Positions 33,215-42,572 of a DNA stretch of 64,000 nt are shown here, piece by piece (the stretch's first letter is position 1; the number at the start of each line of letters is the position of its first letter). The notes under the pieces were generated by a model. That model had not been told where the DNA came from, made no database searches, and saw only the letters and a list, made by a program, of their open reading frames with translations. A program made the position numbers and the translations under genes. Origin of the DNA: Aliidiomarina soli (GTDB lineage Bacteria > Pseudomonadota > Gammaproteobacteria > Enterobacterales > Alteromonadaceae); contig NZ_PIPO01000002.1 in assembly GCF_003986975.1 (NCBI RefSeq), positions 124,001-188,000 on the forward strand, read 5' to 3'.

Positions 33215-35347
33215 TTACTCCACTCGTTGCAGCATAGGCGGCAGGCAATTCAGTAATTGCTTGCCGTACCCCTTGGTCTGTAGGCGGCTGTCATAAATTC
33301 GCACTTCGCCATAACAATCCTGACTGCGCATGAGCCGGCCAACACATTGCACCAAGCGACGGCTGGCATCGGGCAGCGCGATCATAGCGAAAGGGTGCAA
33401 GCCCTGCGCTTCAATGAATTCACTTTCCGAGGCTGCAATCGGGCAATTGACGTCGGCAAAGGGCAGCTTGGCGATACCTACAAAGGTCAGGTAAGCGCCG
33501 GGTAGGTCGAGACCTTCTGAAAAACTTTGGCAGCCAATCAAAATCGAGCGCTTACCTTCATCAACACGCTTTTTATGGCGACGGACCAAGCTGTCGCGGG
33601 TGGCGGTGTACTGCACCAGGCTGTCAGCAGCCAGTGCCGCTGGCAACTTGTCGACAAAGCTCTGCATTTGTCGCTTGGACGCAAAGAGCACCAGTGCTGC
33701 TTTATGCTCGCCAATGTCGTTGCCAAAACGTTTGAGCATGGCACTGGTGTGCGCTGCTTCATTGTTAAAGTTCGGCTCGGGTAAGTCACGGTAGGTCACC
33801 AGCTGCGCTTTTTTGTAGTCAAAGGGTGATTCAATCACCAGAAACTGCACGCCATCTTTTTGGTACAGGCTCAATTGCTCGCTAAAGCGGCGGAAGCTGC
33901 CTAGTGACTGCAATGTCGCCGAGGTGAATATAGTGGCAAAGGCCGGGGTGACAATTTCACGCTCAAACTGGCGGCCAACCTGAATCGGCGTAGCACTTAG
34001 GGTAATATCGACCCGCAGGTCAGAATGGCGGGTTAACCAGCGCGCAATGCCCTGCTTAGGGTTAATTTCAGTTTTCAGTAACACACAGGCATTGAGTGCG
34101 CTTTCCACGGTCTGAGTCAGGTTGCGCAGGCTACCGAGGTAGTTTTGCAAGCGGCTGTCATCGCTAATTGCTTTTTCCTGCGCGTCTTTGATTTTCTCAT
34201 TAACCTTCTGACAGGCTCCATTAAGCCCTTCTAGCGCTGGTTGCAGCTGCTCGCTTAACAGCAGTTGCAGTTGCTCCGGCAGAGCACCTTGCTCAAAGCG
34301 ATGAACTGGTTTTTTAAAGGCGCTGGCGCGAGCCTCGCCTAAATAGCCATGCGCACAGTCAATGATCTGGCTGGCCGCGCTGCTCATCAGTTTAAAGTCA
34401 TCCCGCATGCGCACGGCCAGGTTATCGACGTTGACCACATCCAGAGAGGCCCCGTTGACCAGACTTTGAATATGGTTCACCAGGCGGCCGCTGTTGCGAT
34501 CCAGCTTCGATAAGAGTTCGAAGTTAAGCTCGGCGGCGAGAGAGCTGCGAAAGGTATCGCGAATATGGTGCGCTTCGTCAAAAACAAAAATACTGTCTTT
34601 CGCTGCTGGCAATAAACGCATTTCCGGCTGCACATGGAGCATGTCGGCGTAGAGCATGGCGTGGTTGGTCACAATGACCTGCGCGTCACGGACATCTTTA
34701 CGGGCATCGAAGAAGGCGCAGTTGTCGTAGTGCGCGCAGTTGCGCCGTGAACAGGTGTCGCGGTTGGCATTCACCTGCGACCACCAGGGCTGCTCAAGGC
34801 TTAGTTTGCCGCGGTAGTCGTCTTTCAGGCCATTCCATTGATTGGCATCGAACAGGGTAATCAACTGCTCTACCTGAGTTCGATGCTTGCGCTGGTGCTG
34901 CACATCCGCTTCGTCGGTTAGCAGATCCGGGGCGTCCTGGTCGTTAACGAAGGTTTCGGCGTCACGGCGACAAAAATAGCGACCACGACCCGCCACAAAC
35001 GCTTGTTCAAAATGCAGACCTGCTTTGCGCAGGCGCGGCAAATCATGATTCATGATCTGTTGCTGCAAGGCGACATTGGCGGTTGCCACCACCACATGCT
35101 TTTTCAGCTTAATCGCACTTACAATCGCCGGTAATAAGTAACCGAGGGTTTTGCCAGCACCGGTCTGGCCTTCAATCACCAGCGAGCGATGCGGTTGGTC
35201 GCCTTCCTGATAGACCCCAAATAACGTCTTAGCCACTTCAGCGAACATCGTCATCTGGCCTTTGCGGCTGGTAAAGCCAGGCGTGTCACGGAGCGCATTG
35301 AGCGTCTTTTGCATGCTTTGTTTTACATTGTCAGGAACCATCAGCAA
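33215..35347 (-). CDS. dinG: DinG-type Fe-S ATP-dependent DNA helicase
   Basis: This 710-residue superfamily-2 helicase has Walker A GQTGAGKT (60-67) and DEAH box DEAHHIRD. Four cysteines match the iron-sulfur cluster of the XPD/DinG group: Cys126, Cys199, Cys204 and Cys210. C-terminal motifs GCQSFSEGLDLPG and QCVGRLMRS complete the ATPase core. DinG unwinds 5' overhang duplexes, R-loops and D-loops and is damage-induced in E. coli. It is convergent with the rhodanese fusion gene. The name dinG is by family; YoaA-type relatives are harder to exclude. No LexA box was noticed upstream. Confidence 0.88.
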   Translation of the reverse strand: MLMVPDNVKQSMQKTLNALRDTPGFTSRKGQMTMFAEVAKTLFGVYQEGDQPHRSLVIEGQTGAGKTLGYLLPAIVSAIKLKKHVVVATANVALQQQIMNHDLPRLRKAGLHFEQAFVAGRGRYFCRRDAETFVNDQDAPDLLTDEADVQHQRKHRTQVEQLITLFDANQWNGLKDDYRGKLSLEQPWWSQVNANRDTCSRRNCAHYDNCAFFDARKDVRDAQVIVTNHAMLYADMLHVQPEMRLLPAAKDSIFVFDEAHHIRDTFRSSLAAELNFELLSKLDRNSGRLVNHIQSLVNGASLDVVNVDNLAVRMRDDFKLMSSAASQIIDCAHGYLGEARASAFKKPVHRFEQGALPEQLQLLLSEQLQPALEGLNGACQKVNEKIKDAQEKAISDDSRLQNYLGSLRNLTQTVESALNACVLLKTEINPKQGIARWLTRHSDLRVDITLSATPIQVGRQFEREIVTPAFATIFTSATLQSLGSFRRFSEQLSLYQKDGVQFLVIESPFDYKKAQLVTYRDLPEPNFNNEAAHTSAMLKRFGNDIGEHKAALVLFASKRQMQSFVDKLPAALAADSLVQYTATRDSLVRRHKKRVDEGKRSILIGCQSFSEGLDLPGAYLTFVGIAKLPFADVNCPIAASESEFIEAQGLHPFAMIALPDASRRLVQCVGRLMRSQDCYGEVRIYDSRLQTKGYGKQLLNCLPPMLQRVE

Positions 35348-35445
35348 AAGACCTCGGGTTAAGAAAAGACTGCGTTAGCAACGGGGCGCTAGTATACCCA
35401 AGCAAGGGGGTGCGTTGTAGCCTTTGTCAGGCTACACTAGCGCGG

Positions 35446-36375
35446 ATGTGGAAACGACTGCTTTTTATTGTTTTATTACTGGCCTGCCTGCACCCGCAAG
35501 TGCACGCGGCGCATGCTCTGCTATTAGGCTTGCTGGTCGCCTTTGTCGGTGCCGCGCCGGTTAGGCTGAACACAGCAAAAGTCAGTAAAACCTTATTAGC
35601 CTGCTCCGTGGTGGGGTTAGGCTTTGGCGTTCAGATGAGCACCGCGGTGACCCTGGGCCGGGACTACGCGAGCTTACTGATTGGCTCGATTCTACTGACC
35701 TTGCTAGTGGCGTGGTGGGTCACACGCTGGTTAGGTGTGGCGCGAAAAACCGGCTTCTTAATCGGCGCCGGGACCGCAATATGTGGGGGCAGCGCCATTG
35801 CCGCGGTAGCTCCGGCCATTCGCGCCCGTAGCGAACAGATCGCGATAGCGCTTGGTTGTGTCTTTATCCTCAACGGCCTGGCCCTGATTATTTTTCCTGT
35901 CATCGGTCACTGGCTGGCGCTTGATCCGCAAACCTTTGGGGTCTGGGCGGCCGTTGCCATTCATGATACCTCGTCGGTGGTGGGCGCCGCGCAATCCTTT
36001 CACCCTGACTCACTGGCACCCGCGACCACCCTTAAGCTGGCCAGAGCCGTTTTTATTGTGCCGCTGGTGTTACTCAGCGTCTGGTTGTTTGCCCGCCAGG
36101 CACCTAAAGCCCGCCAGACCTTAAGCGCATTGCCGTCCTTTTTGCCCTGGTTTCTTGTCGCTGTGGTGCTCGCGCAGACGCTGCCGCAGTTAGCGTGGCT
36201 ATTTGAAGACCTGGTATGGCTGGCGCAAAACCTGCTGGTTGTAAGTATTTACTTGCTCGGTGCGTCTATGCAGTTAAGCCAAATCCGCCAGGCAGGCATA
36301 CGGCCAATTCTTCTGGCGACAGTACTTTGGTGTTTAGTCGCCAGTGGTTCTTTGTTGTGGTTGCTCGCGCTCTGA
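35446..36375 (+). CDS. YeiH/UPF0324 family membrane protein
   Basis: Starting at the ATG at 35446, the protein has 309 residues and nine or ten membrane helices. It contains VGLGFGVQMS and GFLIGAGTAICGGSAIAAVAPAI, and AVAIHDTSSVVGAAQ in the second half; these mark the UPF0324/YeiH (PSE) family of unknown substrate. A GTG 36 bases upstream is an alternative start; neither has a clear ribosome site. Its last 42 bases overlap, tail to tail, the last gene of the T6SS effector cassette. Confidence 0.87.
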   Translation: MWKRLLFIVLLLACLHPQVHAAHALLLGLLVAFVGAAPVRLNTAKVSKTLLACSVVGLGFGVQMSTAVTLGRDYASLLIGSILLTLLVAWWVTRWLGVARKTGFLIGAGTAICGGSAIAAVAPAIRARSEQIAIALGCVFILNGLALIIFPVIGHWLALDPQTFGVWAAVAIHDTSSVVGAAQSFHPDSLAPATTLKLARAVFIVPLVLLSVWLFARQAPKARQTLSALPSFLPWFLVAVVLAQTLPQLAWLFEDLVWLAQNLLVVSIYLLGASMQLSQIRQAGIRPILLATVLWCLVASGSLLWLLAL

Positions 36376-37326
36376 GCGCAGTAACACACTACGATGCTGC
36401 CCGTCAGGGTGCGACTCGCTGACTATCGCAGTTTGTTTTGGGGAAGGGGTGAACGCCAGTCGCTCACAGGCGAGGGCTACTGCCACTGGCCATGCTGCTA
36501 CGCCTAAGTCCCCCGCCTGGCGTGCTGGGAAAAGCTGCTCGAGACGTTTATAGTTTCTGTTTCCCCAGTGATATTGAAAGCCCATAAAGGCCTGTAGCGT
36601 GTCATCCGGAGTCTGACAACGGCTATAGACCCAGCTGTCAGGTTCCTCAGTAAGAATCGACTGCACAAAGGGCGCGACGGACAGAGCCAGACCTTGATAT
36701 TCTTTGCTACGTTGGTGCACAGGTTCACTGGTCCAGGCGCCCGGATAAAACTGCACTGCGCCATCCTGACCAGGTTGCAAACCCAGGGTAAACCAGCCCA
36801 TCCCTTCACCAACCGCACGGCCATCAGGATATTGCTGTGTTCGCAAACGGCCTGATCGTAGCCACTCCGCCATCAACGGATGGCTAACCAACGAATCAAC
36901 TCCAATGCAGGTTAACAGGTCGATATCGCCTCGTTGCAACTGGTCCAGTGCCCGCTCGAACTGAGTGAAAAGTTGCCCCGGGTACGCAGTGGTGACGCCC
37001 GGAACATCAATGCTTTCGCTAACCCCCTGATTAACCTCGTCGCCTTGGGGTTCTGCTGGATCAGGCAGCATCAGTATCACACTGTGGTTAGTGTTGGCTT
37101 TCTGTTGTACGACGTCGTTGACTGCTTCCCATAGAAACTCTGGGTTATCGCAGCAGGTTAATTGCACTGGCAGGTGACTTTCAGCATCGCCGGGCCGAAG
37201 CAGCGGTGTTGTCGGGTCGACTTTCATTAAAGGTAGCCGTGCCATTGTGGCGAGCAGCAGCGCCTCGGTTTTCATGCCTGTGGCAAGTAACACACCATAG
37301 TCGGTGACGTAGATATTAGTTTGCAT
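36334..37326 (-). CDS. T6SS-associated ketoacyl-synthase-fold protein, probably non-catalytic
   Basis: With a start at 37326 the protein has 330 residues; an upstream in-frame start at 37389 would add 21 unlike residues. It resembles the thiolase-fold 3-oxoacyl-ACP synthase-like proteins found in T6SS clusters next to DUF2169 genes. The ketoacyl-synthase-like core is seen in DIDLLTCIGVDSLVSHPLMAEWL followed by AVGEGMGWFTLG, matching the usual GGvDs..GEGaG order. The expected nucleophile Cys before this block is not seen (the region reads TAYPGQLF), and the length is short against about 410. It is the last gene of the minus-strand cassette and overlaps the DUF2169 gene by 11 bases. Its role may be effector loading. 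Confidence 0.68.
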   Translation of the reverse strand: MQTNIYVTDYGVLLATGMKTEALLLATMARLPLMKVDPTTPLLRPGDAESHLPVQLTCCDNPEFLWEAVNDVVQQKANTNHSVILMLPDPAEPQGDEVNQGVSESIDVPGVTTAYPGQLFTQFERALDQLQRGDIDLLTCIGVDSLVSHPLMAEWLRSGRLRTQQYPDGRAVGEGMGWFTLGLQPGQDGAVQFYPGAWTSEPVHQRSKEYQGLALSVAPFVQSILTEEPDSWVYSRCQTPDDTLQAFMGFQYHWGNRNYKRLEQLFPARQAGDLGVAAWPVAVALACERLAFTPSPKQTAIVSESHPDGQHRSVLLRSEREQPQQRTTGD

Positions 37327-38371
37327 CGTAAGACTCGTTAAACTGTGGGCCGACATGCGGTGATACAACCAGCCAGCCATCGTTTGCATCCATCATCACT
37401 GACTGCGTAGGTAACGCGGCACGGTAGAGTAAACTAAGCTGCTTTTTATCTGTATCAATCAGCAAGGTATCGCAGGCAAGTGTGTAAGTTTCAGCAGTTG
37501 CCTGCTGACGATAAAGACGGACTTGAGTGAAAGCACTGGGAAGTGTCAGCTCAACTGAGCGCTGTGAGCCAGCGAAAAACCCCTCCAGATACAGCTGCTC
37601 ACCACCAGTAATAAAAGTCGGTAACTGCTGATCATCTGGCGCACAATGATGAACGCGAGGATCGACAGCGTCTCCCCAGGGGCAAACCGACTGATTAAGC
37701 GCCTGCTCTGAGAGCGGCTCACCAAGCCGACGGTAGCGAGGCGCCCATTGAACAGGCAATGGTGCATAACCAGCAGGTCGGTTTCCGCCGCTGAAATTCG
37801 CTTTGAACTCAGACTCATACTCTATGCAGGGGGCATCGGTGTTGTTCAGTAGGCGGCCGCCGGGGTTATAGCCCCGACCTGCGGGGTTATCGGCAAGGCG
37901 AGTACCTGTTTTGGGGTCCATGCCACCGTAGGTCAGTTCATAGGTAAGCGCTGTTGGCTGCAGCGGCTCAATCGGCCCTCGTGTGAGACCAGTCAAGCCG
38001 CGTTTCCAGCGGTGCTGGCCTACTACCAACAACGTTTTTCGCAACTGCCAGTCAGGGCCTTGCAGCGACACGGTTGTGGTCGTACTGGTATCATCCGGAT
38101 GAGCCGGGTGCGCTGTGCCAAACAAATAAAACTCAGCGGTTTGCTTAAAAGGCCCCACCTCACTCGCTTGCAGCAGACTGCTCGCCGTTGGCTCGTCTCG
38201 GTAGGCGTCGGTTAACACCAGCGGAGGCTGTTGGTCAGCCAGCGTGAGGTGCCCGTCGAGATCAAAGTTGCAGGTTGCCTTAACAATGACCGTCTGTTGA
38301 GATCGGCGGTCGAGAGACCAACCGGGCAACAATAAGGCTGGGAGCCTGGATTCGTTGACTAAAACAGGCAT
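37316..38371 (-). CDS. DUF2169 T6SS effector adaptor
   Basis: This 351-residue protein matches the DUF2169 family. It has the opening VIVKATCNFDLDGHLTL, PPLVLTDAYRDEP, and the central ELTYGGMDPKTGTRLADNPAGRGYNPGG. DUF2169 proteins are chaperone/adaptors that load effectors onto PAAR- or VgrG-type tips in T6SS. It starts by TGATG overlap with the upstream membrane-protein gene and overlaps the next gene by 11 bases, so it belongs to the effector operon. The likely client is the VasX-like protein or the DUF4150 tip protein encoded upstream. Confidence 0.87.
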   Translation of the reverse strand: MPVLVNESRLPALLLPGWSLDRRSQQTVIVKATCNFDLDGHLTLADQQPPLVLTDAYRDEPTASSLLQASEVGPFKQTAEFYLFGTAHPAHPDDTSTTTTVSLQGPDWQLRKTLLVVGQHRWKRGLTGLTRGPIEPLQPTALTYELTYGGMDPKTGTRLADNPAGRGYNPGGRLLNNTDAPCIEYESEFKANFSGGNRPAGYAPLPVQWAPRYRRLGEPLSEQALNQSVCPWGDAVDPRVHHCAPDDQQLPTFITGGEQLYLEGFFAGSQRSVELTLPSAFTQVRLYRQQATAETYTLACDTLLIDTDKKQLSLLYRAALPTQSVMMDANDGWLVVSPHVGPQFNESYDAN

Positions 38372-39174
38372 CAGGCGACAACCTTGCTCATCGGAGCGTG
38401 CTTTAATCTGTCCACTAAAGTCCCAATCATTCGCTGTTGGGTTTTTGCGGTCATCAACGCCAGTTCAATCACGACATGCCCAGATTCACCTGACTCAGCC
38501 AGACGATAGAAAACAATCAGTTTATTTGAGTCCCGAGCAATATCGGTGATTTCGCTCAGTAGCAGATTGTGCTGTGGGGTCAGGCCCATACCGATTTTTA
38601 ACTCGTATTCGTTGATGGTAGCGGCAGGGGTAAAGAAACTGATGAACCAAGCGACTGCAATCGTCCCAAGGATAGCGTAGCTAATGCTCTGCTCAAGCGA
38701 GACGTCCCAGTACTGTTGATTGGTTAATGATAAAGCGACACCTGCGGCTATCGCCAGAGTAGTAAGGAAGATGTATTTTTGCGTGTAGAAAGCACTGCTT
38801 CCAGTGTCTGGCTTTGGTTGGTTCTGAGTTGCCTGAGTAAGTTCATCGAGCGTTGCAAGCTGGGGGTTACGTTTTTCACCGCGAAGGATGATCAGAAGCT
38901 TTGCACCAGCCAGTGCAGATACTAAGCCAATGGGGAGAAATACGATACTACCAGCAATAATAAGAATTGCTCCCTTCTCCCGGTCGTGCAAAAAAATTAA
39001 AACCAGCCCAACACCACAGATAAGCAAAGAAGCGACGCTTAAGTAGAATGCATAGCCTAACTTGGTAGCCACCTCGCTATACCAAGGTCCGAAAGAAAGC
39101 GTCTCCTGCCAGACTATGTAAGCTGTAATAGTCATGACAAAGTTAATTAATACGCCAATTGTAGCTTGTTTCAT
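38371..39174 (-). CDS. Putative membrane immunity protein, paralogue B2
   Basis: This 267-residue protein has about five hydrophobic helices: residues 6-22, 37-60, 66-93, and a pair near 135-180. It ends in a soluble tail of about 80 residues with ELKIGMGLTPQHNLLLSEI. It is clearly paralogous to the neighbour at 39209-40000: both open MKQ(A/V)TIG, share GSxxFxPIG and (Y/E)xKxGMGLTxxxNLLLS. I do not recognise a named family. Genes of multi-pass proteins next to a pore-forming T6SS effector are commonly immunity proteins; that role is inference. GGAGAA precedes the ATG. Base composition is AT-richer than the housekeeping genes. Confidence 0.7.
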   Translation of the reverse strand: MKQATIGVLINFVMTITAYIVWQETLSFGPWYSEVATKLGYAFYLSVASLLICGVGLVLIFLHDREKGAILIIAGSIVFLPIGLVSALAGAKLLIILRGEKRNPQLATLDELTQATQNQPKPDTGSSAFYTQKYIFLTTLAIAAGVALSLTNQQYWDVSLEQSISYAILGTIAVAWFISFFTPAATINEYELKIGMGLTPQHNLLLSEITDIARDSNKLIVFYRLAESGESGHVVIELALMTAKTQQRMIGTLVDRLKHAPMSKVVA

Positions 39175-39208
39175 GCTTGATGTTCTCCGCTCGTCTCACA
39201 ATGACTGA

Positions 39209-40000
39209 TTACTCAGGACTAAGCACTGTTGCTGAACTTGCCTGGTTGGAAGGACTTTTTAGTCGGGTTTGTAGGGTTCGATAAAGCTGATGCTGCGTTT
39301 CTTCATCCATGGCCGTCAAATAAATAGGGGCTTCCCATAATTTGCGGTCATCTCTGCGCTGAACGTGAAGGACAATCTTTTTCTTATCTCGATTAATGGC
39401 TCTCACGTCGCTAAGGAGCAGGTTGCTTTTTTGGGTAAGCCCCATGCCGAGCTTTATGTAGTCTTTGCCCACAGTCACGGTGGGTGTATAAGCGCTAATA
39501 AAATGAAGGACTAAACCGCCTATTAAAATACTATAAGTCGCTGAAATAGCGGCAGCGAAGTAAAGGTCAACTGCGAACAGGGCTACGATAGTAATCAATA
39601 ATATGATTGTTAAACTCATAAAATGTTTGCGACTGTAAAAAGCTAGAGATTCTCTACTGGTCGTTGAAAGATCGGGGGCTGAAGGAGCAGAGGCTAAAGA
39701 ATTACTCCGCAGTTTAAGGTCTTGCGCCTGTGCTGACTTCATAAACTTGGCACCACCCAGCAAAGCGATGAAACCAATAGGAATGAAAATGGCACTGCCT
39801 GCCATAATCAGAAAGGCACCAATTTTAGTTTTACTTTGAATAAGTAAAAATAGCCCTACGAAGGATACTAACCAGCAAAGTGCAGAGACATGAAAGAGGA
39901 TGTAGTAAGCCCCCGCATCGATAGTAGGTTGCTGAGCTTCAAAATAAAATAGTACAACTATGATGAGATTAATGAATAGGCCGATGGTGACTTGTTTCAT
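39209..40000 (-). CDS. Putative membrane immunity protein, paralogue B1
   Basis: This 263-residue multi-pass protein is the paralogue of the gene at 38371-39174, with the same order of helices and the same soluble C-terminal module (DYIKLGMGLTQKSNLLLSDV). It overlaps the upstream DUF6708-like gene by four bases (ATGA) and has AGGAAG before its ATG. It is locally AT-rich. Two copies side by side suggest duplication with divergence, as is often seen for immunity genes. No family name is offered. A non-immunity role, such as effector export or localisation, cannot be ruled out. Confidence 0.7.
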   Translation of the reverse strand: MKQVTIGLFINLIIVVLFYFEAQQPTIDAGAYYILFHVSALCWLVSFVGLFLLIQSKTKIGAFLIMAGSAIFIPIGFIALLGGAKFMKSAQAQDLKLRSNSLASAPSAPDLSTTSRESLAFYSRKHFMSLTIILLITIVALFAVDLYFAAAISATYSILIGGLVLHFISAYTPTVTVGKDYIKLGMGLTQKSNLLLSDVRAINRDKKKIVLHVQRRDDRKLWEAPIYLTAMDEETQHQLYRTLQTRLKSPSNQASSATVLSPE

Positions 40001-41289
40001 AATGCTTCCTGCTTAATGTGAACGTTACTGTTCTTTTGTTTACTTGAGTTAATGTCAGATCTCTTCTCTTCAAACTGCTGGTACCACCAATCGCGTCTTA
40101 TGCCTGGCCAACCACCTTCTTTGAGACGAGTGCGTTCAAGAGATGCTTTATCCGGCATGCCATCCCCGCGCAATACCGAGGCGATGACTGCAGGCGGCTG
40201 GCCGACTAATTCACCGGTGCCTTCATCTTCTATTGAATACCAACGTGACACTGGTAACGGTGCGTTGGGATCATCTTTATAGTCAGGATCTGCCTTGGTA
40301 CCTCTCAGGTGGGGCGGCAAGGTGTAGCTTTTATTCCACAGCCCAAACCAGCCAAAGCGAGCACGCACCGCTGGGCGAATTTGTTGCCAGTTGCCGTCGC
40401 TGTTACGCTCCCAATTGGACTCTGTGGGTAAGCGCTCGGGGTCAATCAGCGACCAGAGTTTTTTATATTTACTGACGGCTTTTTCAAAGTCATTATCGCC
40501 ATATATTTCTAGCTCTATATCCAAATCATGTGAGCAGATAGCGTCCAGAGCAATGGATTGTTCCCGCGGCTTGGTCATGAAATCGACAATAAAGCGATAG
40601 ACGGCTTCAGCACCATCTACGGTATAGCCATTATATGCTTTGAGTTCATGAGGTGCTTTGCTATCAAAATGGAACTTAAAATGACGGAACCAGCGCCGGG
40701 TACCATGCTTGTTGAAGCTGACAGGTGGCGGCAGTACGTGTAATTCCGTGTCGGTGGTCTCACCGAGGATACCGCTTGGCATGTCAATCACGGCGATGTC
40801 TGCATCGTCCCAGCGAATACTGTCCTGCTTGTGGCTGAGCCAGCGGGGTAGATGCACGAGTTTATTGCGCCGGTCAAAGACGATGTAATGGCTGAAGGGA
40901 CTGTGGGCGTACCCAAAAAAGCTAATGTAAGCACATATAGTGGATGCACCGACCCCGTACCAGCTAAGCCACCACACAGGAGGTTCGCCCTCCAGGGTGA
41001 GAGTCGCCAGTAGGGCAGTAATGCCAAATCCCAGGCTCAGCAAGGCGATTATCGCCATGGGCAGTATCCAGGGCCGCCAGCCATAAATGAGGTAATCCCC
41101 GCGCAGGTCGCAAAAAACACCAATGGTTTTATCGGTGATGCCCTGATAGAGACGGTTGTAGGTTTTCTCGCCGATGAGCACAGCGGAGCCGTGCTCTTTG
41201 TTGTAGCGCCTGGAAGAAAGTATTTCGTTGGCATAGAAGCGAAACTTACGCTGTCCTTTGCCGTTATCGATGCCACGGTAGATAGGCAT
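39997..41289 (-). CDS. DUF6708-like membrane protein, tandem copy 3
   Basis: This 430-residue protein has two or three membrane helices near 70-135. A conserved block follows with HYIVFDRRNKLVHLPRWLSHKQDSIRW, then GETTDTELHVLPPPVSFNKHGTRRWF and YRFIVDFMTKPREQ. The C-terminal part is repeated almost unchanged in the other two copies (FGWFGLWNKSYTLPPHLRGTKADPDYK). It looks like the DUF6708 family, often found near T6SS genes; I am only fairly sure of the name. Start and stop of adjacent copies overlap in TAATG. It differs from the other copies in its last 25 residues. Its likely role is immunity to the VasX-like effector. Confidence 0.75.
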   Translation of the reverse strand: MPIYRGIDNGKGQRKFRFYANEILSSRRYNKEHGSAVLIGEKTYNRLYQGITDKTIGVFCDLRGDYLIYGWRPWILPMAIIALLSLGFGITALLATLTLEGEPPVWWLSWYGVGASTICAYISFFGYAHSPFSHYIVFDRRNKLVHLPRWLSHKQDSIRWDDADIAVIDMPSGILGETTDTELHVLPPPVSFNKHGTRRWFRHFKFHFDSKAPHELKAYNGYTVDGAEAVYRFIVDFMTKPREQSIALDAICSHDLDIELEIYGDNDFEKAVSKYKKLWSLIDPERLPTESNWERNSDGNWQQIRPAVRARFGWFGLWNKSYTLPPHLRGTKADPDYKDDPNAPLPVSRWYSIEDEGTGELVGQPPAVIASVLRGDGMPDKASLERTRLKEGGWPGIRRDWWYQQFEEKRSDINSSKQKNSNVHIKQEAL

Positions 41290-42572
41290 TAGTCGGTGTC
41301 CTGGCCCAAGCTTTTGCCAGCTACAGCCTGCTCGGGCTCGGAAGCGCTGCTCTCTGCGGTTTCAAACTGCTGATACCACCAATCAAAGCGTGTGCCCGGC
41401 CAGCCGCCTTTTTCAACGCGAGTGCGTTCAAGAGAGGCTTTGTCCGGCATGCCATCGCCGCGCAGCACCGAAGCAATGACCTCAGGGGGCTGGCCGACTA
41501 ATTCACCGGTGCCTTCATTCTCAATGGAGTGCCAACGCGATACAGGTAAAGGCGCGTTAGGGTCATCTTTATAATCTGGGTCTGCCTTGGTGCCTTTCAG
41601 GTGGGGTGGCAAGGTATAGCTTTTATTCCACAACCCAAACCAACCAAAGCGAGCACGCACGGCTGGGCGAGTTTGTTGCCAGTTGTTTTCTCTGTCACGC
41701 TCCCAGTTGGGCTTTGTGGGTAAGCGTTCGGGATCAATCAGTGACCAGAGTTTTTTATATTTACTGACGGTTCTTTCGAAATCATTATTACCCAATTGCT
41801 CCATCTCTACGTCCAGGTCAATAGAGCATAAGGCATCCAAAGAAATATTCTGCTCCCGAGGCTTGGTCATGAAATCGATAATAAAGCGATAAACAGCTTC
41901 AGCCCCATCCACGGTATATCCATCATATTGCTTTAGTTGGTGTGGTGCTTTGCTGTCATCGTGAAACTTAAAATGGCGAAACCAGCGACGGGTACCGTTT
42001 TTATTAAAGCTTAAGGGGGGCGGCACAGCGCTAAGCTGTGTTTCAGTGGTTTCGCCAAGGATACCGCTGGGTACATCAAGAATCGCAATGTCAGCGTCAT
42101 CCCAGCGAATGGTGTCCTGTTTGTGGCTGAACCAGCGGGGCAGGTGCACGAGTTTGTTACGCCGGTCGAATACTACGTAGTGACTGAAAGGGCTGGATGA
42201 GTACCAGAACAGACTAATATAAGTTGCTAAAAGTGATGAGAGTACACCAAAGGGCCAGGTTAAAGTCCAAAGAGATGGAGAGTGGCCTGCGAATAAAATG
42301 ATAAGTCCCAGTACTAACTGACCAAGCGCAATAACACCCAACAACGCCATAGGGATAAGCCATGGTCGCCAGCCATAAATCAGGTAATCGCCGCGCAGGT
42401 CGCAAAAGACCCCGATGGTTTTATCGGTGACGCGCTGATAGAGGCGACTGTAGGTTTTCTCACCGGTGAGTACTGAGGAGCCATGCTGCGCACTGTAACG
42501 TTCAGATGCTAATATTTTATCGGCTTTAACAATATATCTTGGCTGATCAGTTCCACCGCGGTAGACAGGCAT
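41289..42572 (-). CDS. DUF6708-like membrane protein, tandem copy 2
   Basis: This 427-residue middle copy of the tandem set keeps the shared core but diverges in the N-terminal 30 residues (MPVYRGGTDQPRYIVKADK) and in the membrane helices (about 75-130). Its C-terminal tail (EPEQAVAGKSLGQDTD) is nearly the same as that of copy 1. This is a mosaic pattern, with different parts most similar to different neighbours. It is joined to both neighbours by TAATG overlaps. Divergent transmembrane parts in an otherwise conserved protein would fit specificity against different pore-forming domains (inference). Confidence 0.75.
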   Translation of the reverse strand: MPVYRGGTDQPRYIVKADKILASERYSAQHGSSVLTGEKTYSRLYQRVTDKTIGVFCDLRGDYLIYGWRPWLIPMALLGVIALGQLVLGLIILFAGHSPSLWTLTWPFGVLSSLLATYISLFWYSSSPFSHYVVFDRRNKLVHLPRWFSHKQDTIRWDDADIAILDVPSGILGETTETQLSAVPPPLSFNKNGTRRWFRHFKFHDDSKAPHQLKQYDGYTVDGAEAVYRFIIDFMTKPREQNISLDALCSIDLDVEMEQLGNNDFERTVSKYKKLWSLIDPERLPTKPNWERDRENNWQQTRPAVRARFGWFGLWNKSYTLPPHLKGTKADPDYKDDPNAPLPVSRWHSIENEGTGELVGQPPEVIASVLRGDGMPDKASLERTRVEKGGWPGTRFDWWYQQFETAESSASEPEQAVAGKSLGQDTD

